A DNA stretch of 23,956 nucleotides from JBOGJG01 sp050747825 (GTDB lineage Bacteria > Acidobacteriota > UBA6911 > RPQK01 > JBOGJG01). The notes beneath the pieces were generated by a model. That model was not told where the DNA came from, did not search any database, and saw only the letters and a list, made by a program, of their open reading frames with translations. The DNA lies in contig JBOGJG010000051.1 of the NCBI GenBank assembly GCA_050747825.1, positions 1 through 23,956 of the forward strand, in the 5' to 3' direction. Below, in pieces: positions 1 to 7,200 of the stretch (position 1 is its first letter; the number at the start of each line of letters is the position of its first letter). The position numbers were made by a program, and so were the translations under genes.

Positions 1-25
1 GCTGACCGCTGACCGCTGCCGCTGG
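1..25. repeat. Short heptamer array, inverted orientation
   Basis: The first 25 bases are GCTGACC-type heptamers, the reverse complement of the GGTCAGC units at 97-239 and 23818-23956. Two clean units and one degenerate unit are visible, and the array runs off the window edge. Positions 26-96 between this and the next array hold no recognisable gene. The only structure seen there is a small CGGC-AAA-GCCG hairpin at 72-82. Confidence 0.8.
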
Positions 26-96
26 ACAAGCACGCTGAGAGATGAATCAAGACAAGCTAATAGATTGTTTACGGCAAAGCCGAATCCGTCCTCAAA

Positions 97-240
97 CCCG
101 GTCAGTCGGTCAGCGGTCAGCCGGTCAGCGGTCAGTGGTCAGCTCGCTTCGCTCGCGGTGGCAGGTGGCGGGTGGCAAGCTCGCTTCGCTCGCGGTGGCG
201 GCCAGTGGTCAGCGGCCAGCGGTCAGCGGTCAGCGGTCAG
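97..240. repeat. Composite array: GGTCAGY heptamers, 16-bp module, GGTGGCR heptamers
   Basis: GGTCAGC/GGTCAGT units run from about 99 to 140, with a few 8-bp slips. A 16-bp module AGCTCGCTTCGCTCGC follows at 141-156, then GGTGGCR heptamers, a second module copy at 178-193, and more CAGYGGY heptamers at 203-240. All frames are largely free of stop codons because of the repeat, so the two plus-strand ORFs here are artefacts. The last unit supplies the TGA stop of the minus-strand SUMF1-domain gene. Confidence 0.92.
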
Positions 241-1073
241 TCCATCGCGCAGCGGCAGCCCAGGAGGTCGCTGCGGGTGTTGGGAGCAAGCAGTTCCCGT
301 TTGTAGGTCACCATATCGCGAGCCTGGCTGCGGAAGGAGCCTCCTCGACTGACTACCAATGAGGCGTCGCTGCGGGTGTCGAGTGTGGAGGTCAGCTCAG
401 AAACGTTGCCTCCCATATCATAGACTTCATAGGGCGAAGCGTCACCCGGACGATTCCCCACCGGCTCAGGTTTGCCGGTGTTGAAATTGGCAGTCTGGCG
501 GTTGGGTCGAAGATCTCCCCAGGGGAAAAAGCGAAGGTCCGCGCCGCGGGCCGCCTTCTCCCACTGCTGCTCGTCCGGCAAGTATCCGCCTCGCCATTGG
601 CAAAATGCCTGGCCGTCTCGCTGCGAGATCCACACCACAGGGAAGCTGGCCGCCCAATCCGGATACGTCGTGGTATTCAGCCAGTGTTTCAGGTAGTCAG
701 TGGAGTCGGCCGGCGTGTAGTCAGTGGCCAGAATGAACTGTCGGTACTGCTCGTTGGTGACCTCAAAGCGGTCAATAGAAAAGCTGGGCAGGGTCACCTC
801 CTGCGGAGGGATAATGAAGCTCTGGCGCAAGCCTTCGACCATCCCCGGGAAGGAGAACAGGCTTTGCCGGACGAAGAAGTCAAACTGCCTTTCCGTGGCT
901 CCGAACTGGAAAGGGCCGGCCGGGACTTCGACCATGTTTTCAGTCCATTCGGCAGGAGGCGCCACTTCGATTGCGGGGCTGCCGGTTTCCGGCTGACTGC
1001 TGCTTTCTCCAGCCTGGCAGGCGAGGCTCAACAACAATACTGACAAAAGACCAGCATTCGTTTTCTTCGTCAT
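237..1073 (-). CDS. SUMF1/FGE-like domain lipoprotein
   Basis: This 278-residue protein has an N-terminal signal sequence with a hydrophobic stretch ending at Cys19, a borderline lipobox (SLAC), followed by a low-complexity linker. The rest is a SUMF1 (FGE-sulfatase, PF03781) fold, shown by the opening MVEVPAGPF, the DRFEVTNEQYRQF motif, the PVVWIS...AFCQWRGGYLPDEQQWEKAARG block, FPWGD, NVSEL, RGGSF and a closing GCRCAMD. The cysteine pair that true formylglycine-generating enzymes carry between RGGSF and the C-terminus is absent (FRSQARDMVTYKR), so sulfatase activation is unlikely. Such proteins often have structural or binding roles in the envelope. It is divergent from the nuclease-like gene, with 107 bp between them. 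The stop codon lies in a heptamer repeat, so the C-terminus may be repeat-defined, although the usual RCA ending is present. Confidence 0.85.
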   Translation of the reverse strand: MTKKTNAGLLSVLLLSLACQAGESSSQPETGSPAIEVAPPAEWTENMVEVPAGPFQFGATERQFDFFVRQSLFSFPGMVEGLRQSFIIPPQEVTLPSFSIDRFEVTNEQYRQFILATDYTPADSTDYLKHWLNTTTYPDWAASFPVVWISQRDGQAFCQWRGGYLPDEQQWEKAARGADLRFFPWGDLRPNRQTANFNTGKPEPVGNRPGDASPYEVYDMGGNVSELTSTLDTRSDASLVVSRGGSFRSQARDMVTYKRELLAPNTRSDLLGCRCAMD

Positions 1074-1085
1074 TTTTTCAACAGC

Positions 1086-1099
1086 AACGTTATAACGTT
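1086..1099. promoter_or_regulatory. 14-bp palindrome in divergent intergenic region
   Basis: AACGTTATAACGTT is a perfect palindrome and also the start of two tandem copies of AACGTTAT (1086-1101). It lies 13 bp upstream of the SUMF1-domain gene start, in a region shared with the divergent nuclease-like gene. It contains TATAAC hexamers on the minus strand that could be -10 elements. It may be an operator, an AT-rich promoter core, or both. Confidence 0.5.
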
Positions 1100-1118
1100 A
1101 TAGAAAATGTTAAGCCAT

Positions 1119-1167
1119 GGCACCAGCACCCGATACCTGGCACCTGTCACCTGACACCTGTTACACG
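1119..1167. repeat. Degenerate heptamer array, NNACCTG units
   Basis: Four clean units, ATACCTG, GCACCTG, TCACCTG and ACACCTG, occupy 1133-1160. Degenerate in-phase units flank them on both sides (GGCACCA, GCACCCG, TTACACG). On the minus strand the units read GTGNCAG. The array sits immediately upstream of the ribosome binding site of the nuclease-like gene. Confidence 0.85.
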
Positions 1168-1180
1168 GGGGAATATACCA

Positions 1181-2611
1181 ATGGACGCTGAAGATGTCGA
1201 TCTGCTCCGCGAATACCTGAGGCGCCACCCGGAGCTGTCCAGACATCTGCGAATCGACCCCCCGGTCGTCGAGTGGAAAGGGCGCTGGAGGCGTGTCCAA
1301 AGCTACCGTCTTCTGGCCACTGGAATCGCGCTGTGTCTGCCTGATGGAGCATCCGTGCGTCTCATTGCTTCCAGGATAGCCGCCGGGCGCAGAGTCGGCT
1401 ATCGCCAGTCCCTGATTCAGATGCTCCAGACTCACAAGCCCCATTGGAAGATCGTTCGAATCGCGCAAGGCACTGATCGATTGCGCCATCAAAGTGCGGC
1501 CATCCTTCGCATTCTGCTCCGGCGCGGGCGGTACTACCAGGCAGCACTGATCGCCTATCCCGGTGAAAGCGCTGAGCTCTCGAACCGCATCCTGACCGCC
1601 GCTGTCCTCTGGTGGGACCACCTGTCCCGCCTACATACAGGCAACATTGATCATGGAAGAAGTTTCAGGCCACGGGCCTCAGGCCTCAGGCCTTTTCTAA
1701 GCAAAGCCATCATCTGCCTGCCGGAGTCCTGGTCGGAGCTGATTCTGAGAAACTTTCCCCGGCTGGATCTACCGCTTGAATGCTATAAATACCGGCTCGG
1801 CGAGGCTCCCTCCGGCCAGTCTGCCCTTTGGCGCATCTACCCCGGGCCGGTAGGGTCCTCTCAGATCCAGTCTCCTTACGTGATGTTCCCGTACCAGCGC
1901 TATATTCCGGAGCTCTTGCAAGGCATAAGGGAGCAGTATCCTGATTTGGACCTGATCTACCGTCGGAAGCGCTGGGAAGTGGCTTACGCAGGACTGTGCG
2001 TGGCCTGGTACGATGAAGAGCGCCGGCAATGCTTCTATGATGTCAAGCGGCCTAAGCGCCTGCTCGCTTCTTCTTTCAGGAAATTAGGGGAACATGTTCA
2101 AAGGGTGAAGCTCCTGAGGTCTTTCCCGCCGCCAGATGCCCGGCATCCTTACTACCGCTTACACCAGGAGCAATGGCTGGAAAGCCTTCTCATCAAGGAC
2201 CACCGAATGCTGAATCCGGAGTTTGCGTCCACGATTTACTGCCAGGTGCCGACCTGTCTGGATGAGGAGCGCAAGATCCTCGACCTGCTGACTGTGACCA
2301 GCGAGGGCCGGCTGGCTGTCCTGGAGTTGAAGGTTGAAAAAAACCTGGACCTGATTTTTCAGGGGCTCGATTATTGGGAGCGCGTGGACCACCATCTGAA
2401 GCAGCGGGATTTTCAGCAGGCAGGTTATTTCGAAGGGTTTACTCTCTCGCAGGAATCCCCACTGCTGTACTTGATCTGTCCTCTTTTTGATTTCCACCGG
2501 GTGACGCCTGTTCTGGACAGATATCTCCAAAGGCAGGTGGCAATTTACTGTGTGGGAATCAATACGAACTGGAAGAACGGGATTAAAGTGCTGAGGCGAT
2601 TCATGCTGTAG
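1181..2611 (+). CDS. Uncharacterised protein with C-terminal PD-(D/E)xK nuclease-like domain
   Basis: The 476-residue protein is not recognised as a whole. Near the C-terminus, Asp368 in KILDLL, then Glu382 and Lys384 in VLELK, then Gln394 in FQGLDYW match the D...ExK...Q layout of PD-(D/E)xK nucleases related to NucS and DUF91. The N-terminal ~330 residues are rich in Arg, Tyr and Trp and have no motif I can name. No signal peptide or membrane segment is seen, so it is probably cytoplasmic and acts on nucleic acid. The ATG at 1181 follows GGGGGA at 1167-1172 with an 8-nt spacer. An in-frame extension to 971 would overlap the divergent gene and is rejected. Residues 162-172 are encoded by a heptamer array. 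The gene stands alone, convergent with tatA. Confidence 0.7.
   Translation: MDAEDVDLLREYLRRHPELSRHLRIDPPVVEWKGRWRRVQSYRLLATGIALCLPDGASVRLIASRIAAGRRVGYRQSLIQMLQTHKPHWKIVRIAQGTDRLRHQSAAILRILLRRGRYYQAALIAYPGESAELSNRILTAAVLWWDHLSRLHTGNIDHGRSFRPRASGLRPFLSKAIICLPESWSELILRNFPRLDLPLECYKYRLGEAPSGQSALWRIYPGPVGSSQIQSPYVMFPYQRYIPELLQGIREQYPDLDLIYRRKRWEVAYAGLCVAWYDEERRQCFYDVKRPKRLLASSFRKLGEHVQRVKLLRSFPPPDARHPYYRLHQEQWLESLLIKDHRMLNPEFASTIYCQVPTCLDEERKILDLLTVTSEGRLAVLELKVEKNLDLIFQGLDYWERVDHHLKQRDFQQAGYFEGFTLSQESPLLYLICPLFDFHRVTPVLDRYLQRQVAIYCVGINTNWKNGIKVLRRFML
1666..1693. repeat. Heptamer array inside a coding sequence
   Basis: CAGGCCA, CGGGCCT, CAGGCCT and CAGGCCT follow one another exactly. Read in another phase the units are GCCTCAG. 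They encode residues 162-172 (FRPRASGLRPF) of the nuclease-like protein without breaking the frame. Confidence 0.85.
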
Positions 2612-2641
2612 CAGCCAAGTGGTCGGACAGCCCGTGAAGGG

Positions 2642-2818
2642 TTAACGGTTCTTGTCTTCGTCCAATTGGTCTTCTTCTTTACCGCTTCGCACCGATTTCT
2701 TGAAGTTGCTGATGCCCTCACCGAGTCCCTTGCCAAGCTGAGGCAGGCGGCTTGCGCCAAAAACGACCACCACAATAACAAGGACGATCAACAGTTCCGA
2801 CATTCCAAGGCCCATCAT
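2642..2818 (-). CDS. tatA: Twin-arginine translocase subunit TatA/E
   Basis: The 58-residue protein starts MMGLGMSELLIVLVIVVVVF, continues GASRLPQLGKGLGEGISNFK, and ends in a charged tail (KEEDQLDEDKNR). This is the TatA/E plan: a short N-terminal membrane helix (about residues 7-20), the conserved Phe-Gly hinge (Phe20-Gly21), an amphipathic helix, and an acidic/basic C-terminus. TatA forms the pore-like assembly that exports folded proteins with TatC. No tatB or tatC is present in the window. Two adjacent ATG codons could start the protein. AGAGG lies about 11 nt upstream of the first and falls in one arm of a small hairpin (2831-2849). The gene is convergent with the nuclease-like gene, 30 bp away. 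Confidence 0.93.
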   Translation of the reverse strand: MMGLGMSELLIVLVIVVVVFGASRLPQLGKGLGEGISNFKKSVRSGKEEDQLDEDKNR

Positions 2819-2830
2819 ATAGTTTGTTAC

Positions 2831-2849
2831 CTCTAATCTGTAATTAGAG
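2831..2849. promoter_or_regulatory. Dyad overlapping the tatA ribosome binding site
   Basis: CTCTAAT-CTGTA-ATTAGAG is a perfect 7-bp inverted repeat with a 5-nt loop. In the tatA mRNA the downstream arm contains the AGAG of the likely Shine-Dalgarno sequence. The stem could hide the ribosome binding site, or the DNA could be an operator. Confidence 0.45.
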
Positions 2850-2888
2850 CCCTATCTTACTCTTTTGCCTCAGGCTGTGTCAAACAGC

Positions 2889-2988
2889 AGGCTGTAGGCT
2901 AAAACCAATCGGCTGCAGGTTGGGGCCGTCTGGTCTATAATAGGAAGCTCTAGATCTTCCCCTTTAGCCTTCCTTTAGCCTACAGCCT
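2889..2988. repeat. 100-bp segment bounded by 15-bp perfect inverted repeats
   Basis: AGGCTGTAGGCTAAA at 2889-2903 is exactly repeated in inverse at 2974-2988. The left arm begins an in-phase run of 7-bp units (GGCTGTA, GGCTAAA, ACCAATC, GGCTGCA, GGTTGGG) from 2890. The right arm holds CCTTTAG and CCTACAG units. The segment lies between tatA and the RND adaptor, just before the adaptor promoter. It could form a cruciform or be a small non-autonomous element. No target duplication is seen. Confidence 0.7.
2943..2960. promoter_or_regulatory. Imperfect 18-bp palindrome upstream of RND operon
   Basis: GGAAGCTCTAGATCTTCC is symmetric at eight of nine base pairs. It is nested inside the larger inverted repeat at 2889-2988, about 65 bp before the adaptor start. 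Its size and position suit a dimeric repressor operator such as those used by TetR or MarR family regulators of efflux pumps. No regulator gene is adjacent. Confidence 0.35.
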
Positions 2989-3008
2989 TTTTTGTGAAAC
3001 TGAAACAG

Positions 3009-3014
3009 TATAAT
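3009..3014 (+). promoter_or_regulatory. Consensus -10 element of the RND operon
   Basis: TATAAT lies 11 nt upstream of the ATG at 3026. No good -35 is seen at 17 bp. Transcription would begin about 5 nt before the ATG, so the message would be nearly leaderless. No Shine-Dalgarno sequence precedes the ATG. Confidence 0.55.
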
Positions 3015-3025
3015 GATTCGGTCGT

Positions 3026-4255
3026 ATGGATAGTCGTCTAATCAAAGGCCTTGGGGGACTATTGTTTCGAAGACTGTTTATCATCTCTGTCATAGTTGGT
3101 TTCTTAAGCATTGTGGGCTTCAGGCTCTATCAGGAACTGGGTTCTGTTCAGGCTGGTGATGGTGCTCCCGGCGCGGGCGGCGGGCGTGCGGGCGGCGGAG
3201 GTGGAGGAGCGCCCGCCCTGCTGGTCGAGACCGCTATTGTTGAGACTCGCCAGTTTAAAAGCAACCTGGAAGTGATGGGCGAGCTCAGGCCGGTGGCTTC
3301 CGTGGAGGTGATGTCTCGCATCAGCGGCCGGCTGGAGCAGGTGCTGGTGGATCGCGGGCAATCGGTCAGAAAGGGGCAGTTGCTGGTAGTGGTCGAGGAC
3401 TCCGATATACAGCAGCAGATCAGCCGCTCTGAGGCAGCTATTGAGGTCGCCCGAGCCGCGCAGGCCAGAGAGAAGGCCAGGTACGACAATTTGCGCGTTC
3501 AACTGGAACGATATCGTAAGCTGCACCATGAGGGGCTTGTCTCGACTCAGGACCTGGAAGATATCGAAAGCCGGGCCCGCGTCGCCCAGTCAGAGGTTGC
3601 GCTTCAGGAAGCGCAGGTTTCTCAGGCCGAGGCGGCGCTCCGTGAGATGAATATCCAGCAGTCACAGACGCGAATCTATTCGCCGCTGGATGGCATCGTC
3701 GGAACCCGTTATCTGGATCCCGGTGCTCTCGTCAGTCCAAGTGTGGCGATTGTCTCTGTCCTGGATTTGAGCCGGGTCAAGACAGTGGTTCCCATCAGCG
3801 GGACCGCTTTTCAGCGCATGCGCCCAGGTCTGCCTGCTGAGATTGTGGCCGAGGCGTATCCCGACCGTGTTCTTCGCGGCTCGGTTACGCGCATCAGCCC
3901 CTTCCTGGACCCGGAAACGCGCAGCGCCGAGGTGGAAATTGAGATTCCCAATGTCGGCGGGATCCTGAAGCCCGGCATGTTCGCCCAGGTGATTATCGAT
4001 GCCAGCGTCTCACGAGAATCCTTGAGCGTTCCCAGGTCGGCATTGCTCACACGCGGCGCGGATAAGGGCGTGTATATCCTCTCAGACGACCAGGCCACTG
4101 TTTTTCAGACGATTGAAATTGGGCGAATTCAGGGAGACTCTGTGGAAGTTTTATCCGGCCTGCAGGAAGGGGCCACGATCGTTGCTACCGGGGCTCAAAA
4201 TCTCAATGACGGTGACCCGGTGAAGTTTTCGGGGAGAGACCGTCGAAGGCAATGA
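3026..4255 (+). CDS. RND efflux periplasmic adaptor (HlyD/MFP family)
   Basis: The 409-residue adaptor has an uncleaved-type N-terminal membrane helix (about residues 15-35). A glycine-rich linker (about 44-62) leads into the lipoyl/barrel-sandwich half-motif (GELRPVASVEVMSRISGRLEQV...GQSVRKGQLL), a coiled-coil hairpin of about 100 residues rich in Glu, Arg and Ala, the second half-motif (SPLDGIVGTRYLDPGALVS), and beta-barrel and membrane-proximal domains (AYPDRVLRGSVTRISPFLDPETR). It links the inner-membrane pump to an outer-membrane channel, and no TolC-like gene is present here. Its stop overlaps the pump start as ATGA (4252-4255), indicating translational coupling. The substrate cannot be told from sequence. 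Confidence 0.93.
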   Translation: MDSRLIKGLGGLLFRRLFIISVIVGFLSIVGFRLYQELGSVQAGDGAPGAGGGRAGGGGGGAPALLVETAIVETRQFKSNLEVMGELRPVASVEVMSRISGRLEQVLVDRGQSVRKGQLLVVVEDSDIQQQISRSEAAIEVARAAQAREKARYDNLRVQLERYRKLHHEGLVSTQDLEDIESRARVAQSEVALQEAQVSQAEAALREMNIQQSQTRIYSPLDGIVGTRYLDPGALVSPSVAIVSVLDLSRVKTVVPISGTAFQRMRPGLPAEIVAEAYPDRVLRGSVTRISPFLDPETRSAEVEIEIPNVGGILKPGMFAQVIIDASVSRESLSVPRSALLTRGADKGVYILSDDQATVFQTIEIGRIQGDSVEVLSGLQEGATIVATGAQNLNDGDPVKFSGRDRRRQ

Positions 4256-7200
4256 AACTACCAGAACTGGCCATCCGGCGTCCCGTATTCATTATCGTAC
4301 TGTGTTTGATTGTCACTTTACTGGGAGCAATTTCCTATTCCAATATTCCCGTCGATTTGATGCCCGATGTCAGCTTTCCGCGACTGACCGTCCGTACCAG
4401 CTATCAGGGCGTAGGTCCTGAGGAAATGGAAGAACTGGTGAGCATCCCTATGGAACGGGCGCTTTCGTCCACTCCGGGTATCGAAGAGATCTCATCCTCT
4501 TCCTCGGAAGGCAGCAGCCAGGTCCGAATCGCCTTCGCCTGGGGAACGGACCTGGATGCCGCCATGGACGAGATCAGGACCCGCATCGATCGAGCTCGCG
4601 GGCAACTCCCGGACGATGTTGAGGCCCCCACAATTTTCAAATACGACGTCACCACCTTTCCCATTATGTTTCTGGGAATAGCGGGAAACATGAACCCACG
4701 CGACCTGCGGGAGTTCACGGAGAACCAGATTCAGTACCGGCTGGAGCGCGTCCCGGGTGTGGCCCAGGCGGATGTCTATGGAGGTCTGGAGCGCGAGATT
4801 CACGTCAAATTGGATCGGGCCGAGATGCACGCCCTGCGACTCTCTCCTGCCCAGGTCTCTGCAGCCCTGCGCCGCGAAAACATCAATGAACCGGCCGGCC
4901 AAATCGTGGAAGGCGATTTCGAGGTGCTGGTGCGCACTGAAGGTGAATATACCAGCGTCGATCAGGTCGCCGATACCATGATCGTCCGCCGCGAGGGTCA
5001 GCCGATTTATGTCCGTGACGTGGCCGAAGTGGAAGACACGCATCGCGAGATCCGTGAACTCGTGCGGATTAACGGCGTCCCCGGTATTCGAATGGCGGTT
5101 CGCAAGCAGTCAGGCGCTAACACCGTGTCGGTCGCGACGGCCGTTAAGGAAGAGGTCGAAGCGATTAATCGCGACCTCCCGCAAACCGACGTTTTCGTAA
5201 CTTACGATAGTTCGCGTTTTATCGAAAACGCCGTGCGAAATGTCCGTGATGCCGCAATTTACGGTTCTGTGCTGGCTGTCTTTATCCTCCTTTTATTCCT
5301 GCGCAATTTCCGCAGCACCCTGGTCATTGGGATCTCCATTCCGATATCGGTCATTGCCACCTTCGCTCTGATGTATTTCTACGGCTTTACGCTGAACACC
5401 GTGACTTTCGGCGGGTTGGCTCTGGGCGTGGGAATGCTGGTGGATAACGCCATCGTAGTTTTGGAAAACATCTTCAGGCACAGAGAACAGGGCCTGGAGA
5501 AGAAGGAAGCGGCCCGCAAGGGGACCGACGAAGTCACCCTGGCCATTACAGCCTCGACCCTCACTACGATTGTCGTCTTCATTCCGGTCATTTTCATGAG
5601 CGGAATGTCGGGCATTATGTTTCAGCAGCTCGCCTGGGTGGTTTCGTTTGCACTGTTCAGCTCACTTCTGGTCTCTTTGACGCTGGTTCCCCTGCTTTCC
5701 AGCCGCTTGATTGCGGTTCGTGAGCCCAGACAGGACAGTTGGTCCTACCGAATCATCCACGGGGTGGGCAGAGCTCTCGAGTCCCTGGATGACAGCTACG
5801 CACGCGGAGTGAACTGGTCCTTGAGACACCGCACTGTGGTCATCGTGGCCACCATGGTGGTGTTCGGTTCGTCACTGCTGCTCTTTCCCTTTATCGGAAT
5901 GGAGCTGCAGCCCGAGACGGACGAGGGAGAGCTGCGGGTGGACATGGAGCTGCCCACAGGAACACGATTGGAAGTGACCGACGTCGTCGCCAGAAGGGCC
6001 GAAGCTCTGGCCAGGAAGCACGTCCCCGAGATCGAGCAGCTTATGACGGAAGTCGGCGATCAAGGAGGCTTTAGCGAATCCAGAACGAATACAGTCGAGT
6101 TGCGACTGACTCTCGTTCCGGAGGATCAGCGCACCCGTATCAGCCAGGAAATCGCTCTGGCCCTGCGTCCTCATTTTGATGTGTTTCCCGGAGTGGTCAC
6201 TCGCATCCGCACGGGCAGCGGAAATTTTATGACGCGATTGACCCGTGGAGACGGCGATCGTCTCTCGCTTGACGTACGCGGTTACGACTCGCTTCAAACC
6301 TATGACGCCGCCGTGCGGCTCAAGCGCGTGTTGGACGCGACTGAAGGCGTCACCAACGCCAGAATCAGCAGAGGCGCCGGACGACCCGAGACCCGCGTTG
6401 AAATCAATCGCGAGAAGGGGGCCGCTATGGGCCTCACCGTCTCCGACATCGCCGCCAATATTCGAACCAGCGTCGGTGGAACCACCGCGACTTACTTTCG
6501 GGAAGGTGGGGAGGAGTACAATATCCTGGTCCGTTACGCGGAAGAAGATCGCCGTCAGATTGAAGATGTGCTGGCGATTCCCATTCAGACGCCGGGCGGA
6601 AGGGTGGTGCCTCTTTCTTCTCTGGTCCAGTTGCAACGCAATGAAGGGCCAACGGTTATCGAGCGCAAAGACCAGCAGCGCATCGTTACCGTCTACGGGG
6701 ACCTTTCCGGCACGCGCGACATGGGAGCTATTGTGGCCGATCTGCAGGAGGAACTCCGCGACTTTGAACTGCCTCCTCAGACAGCCATCATCTTCTCCGG
6801 CGAATGGGAGGAACAGCAGGAGGCTTTCCAAACTCTCCTGATGAGCCTGATATTGGCCATTGTCCTGGTCTACTTGGTAATGGCCGCTCAATTTGAATCC
6901 TTCAGATTCCCTCTTTTGATTATGTTTTCCATTCCGCTGGCCCTCATCGGAGTGATCATTACACTTTTTGTCACCGATACCACCTTCAACATGCAGGGTT
7001 TCATCGGGTTGATTATGCTGGCCGGAATCGTGGTCAACAACGCGATCGTTCTGGTGGACTATGTGCTGCAGTTGCAGAGACACCACAACTTTTCTCTGGT
7101 GGACGCGCTGGTAACGGGCGGACGGCGGCGCCTGCGCCCGATTTTAATGACCACTCTGACGACGGTGATCGGCCTCTTTCCGATGGCCCTGGGTATCGGT

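Noticed and set aside
42..362. Two overlapping plus-strand ORFs through the left array
   Set aside because: Their proteins are translations of the heptamers and 16-bp modules (QRSAVSG-like), with no ribosome binding site, and they overlap the 3' end of the SUMF1-domain gene.
971..1180. 70-codon N-terminal extension of the nuclease-like protein
   Set aside because: It overlaps the start of the divergent gene and crosses the palindrome and heptamers. The ATG at 1181 has a proper ribosome binding site.
1445..1465. GTTCGAATC motif resembling a tRNA T-loop
   Set aside because: It is inside the nuclease-like coding sequence and no cloverleaf arms can be drawn around it.
5872..7086. 404-codon ORF antisense to the RND pump
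   Set aside because: It mirrors the codon pattern of the clearly real pump gene, has no ribosome binding site and no recognisable motif.
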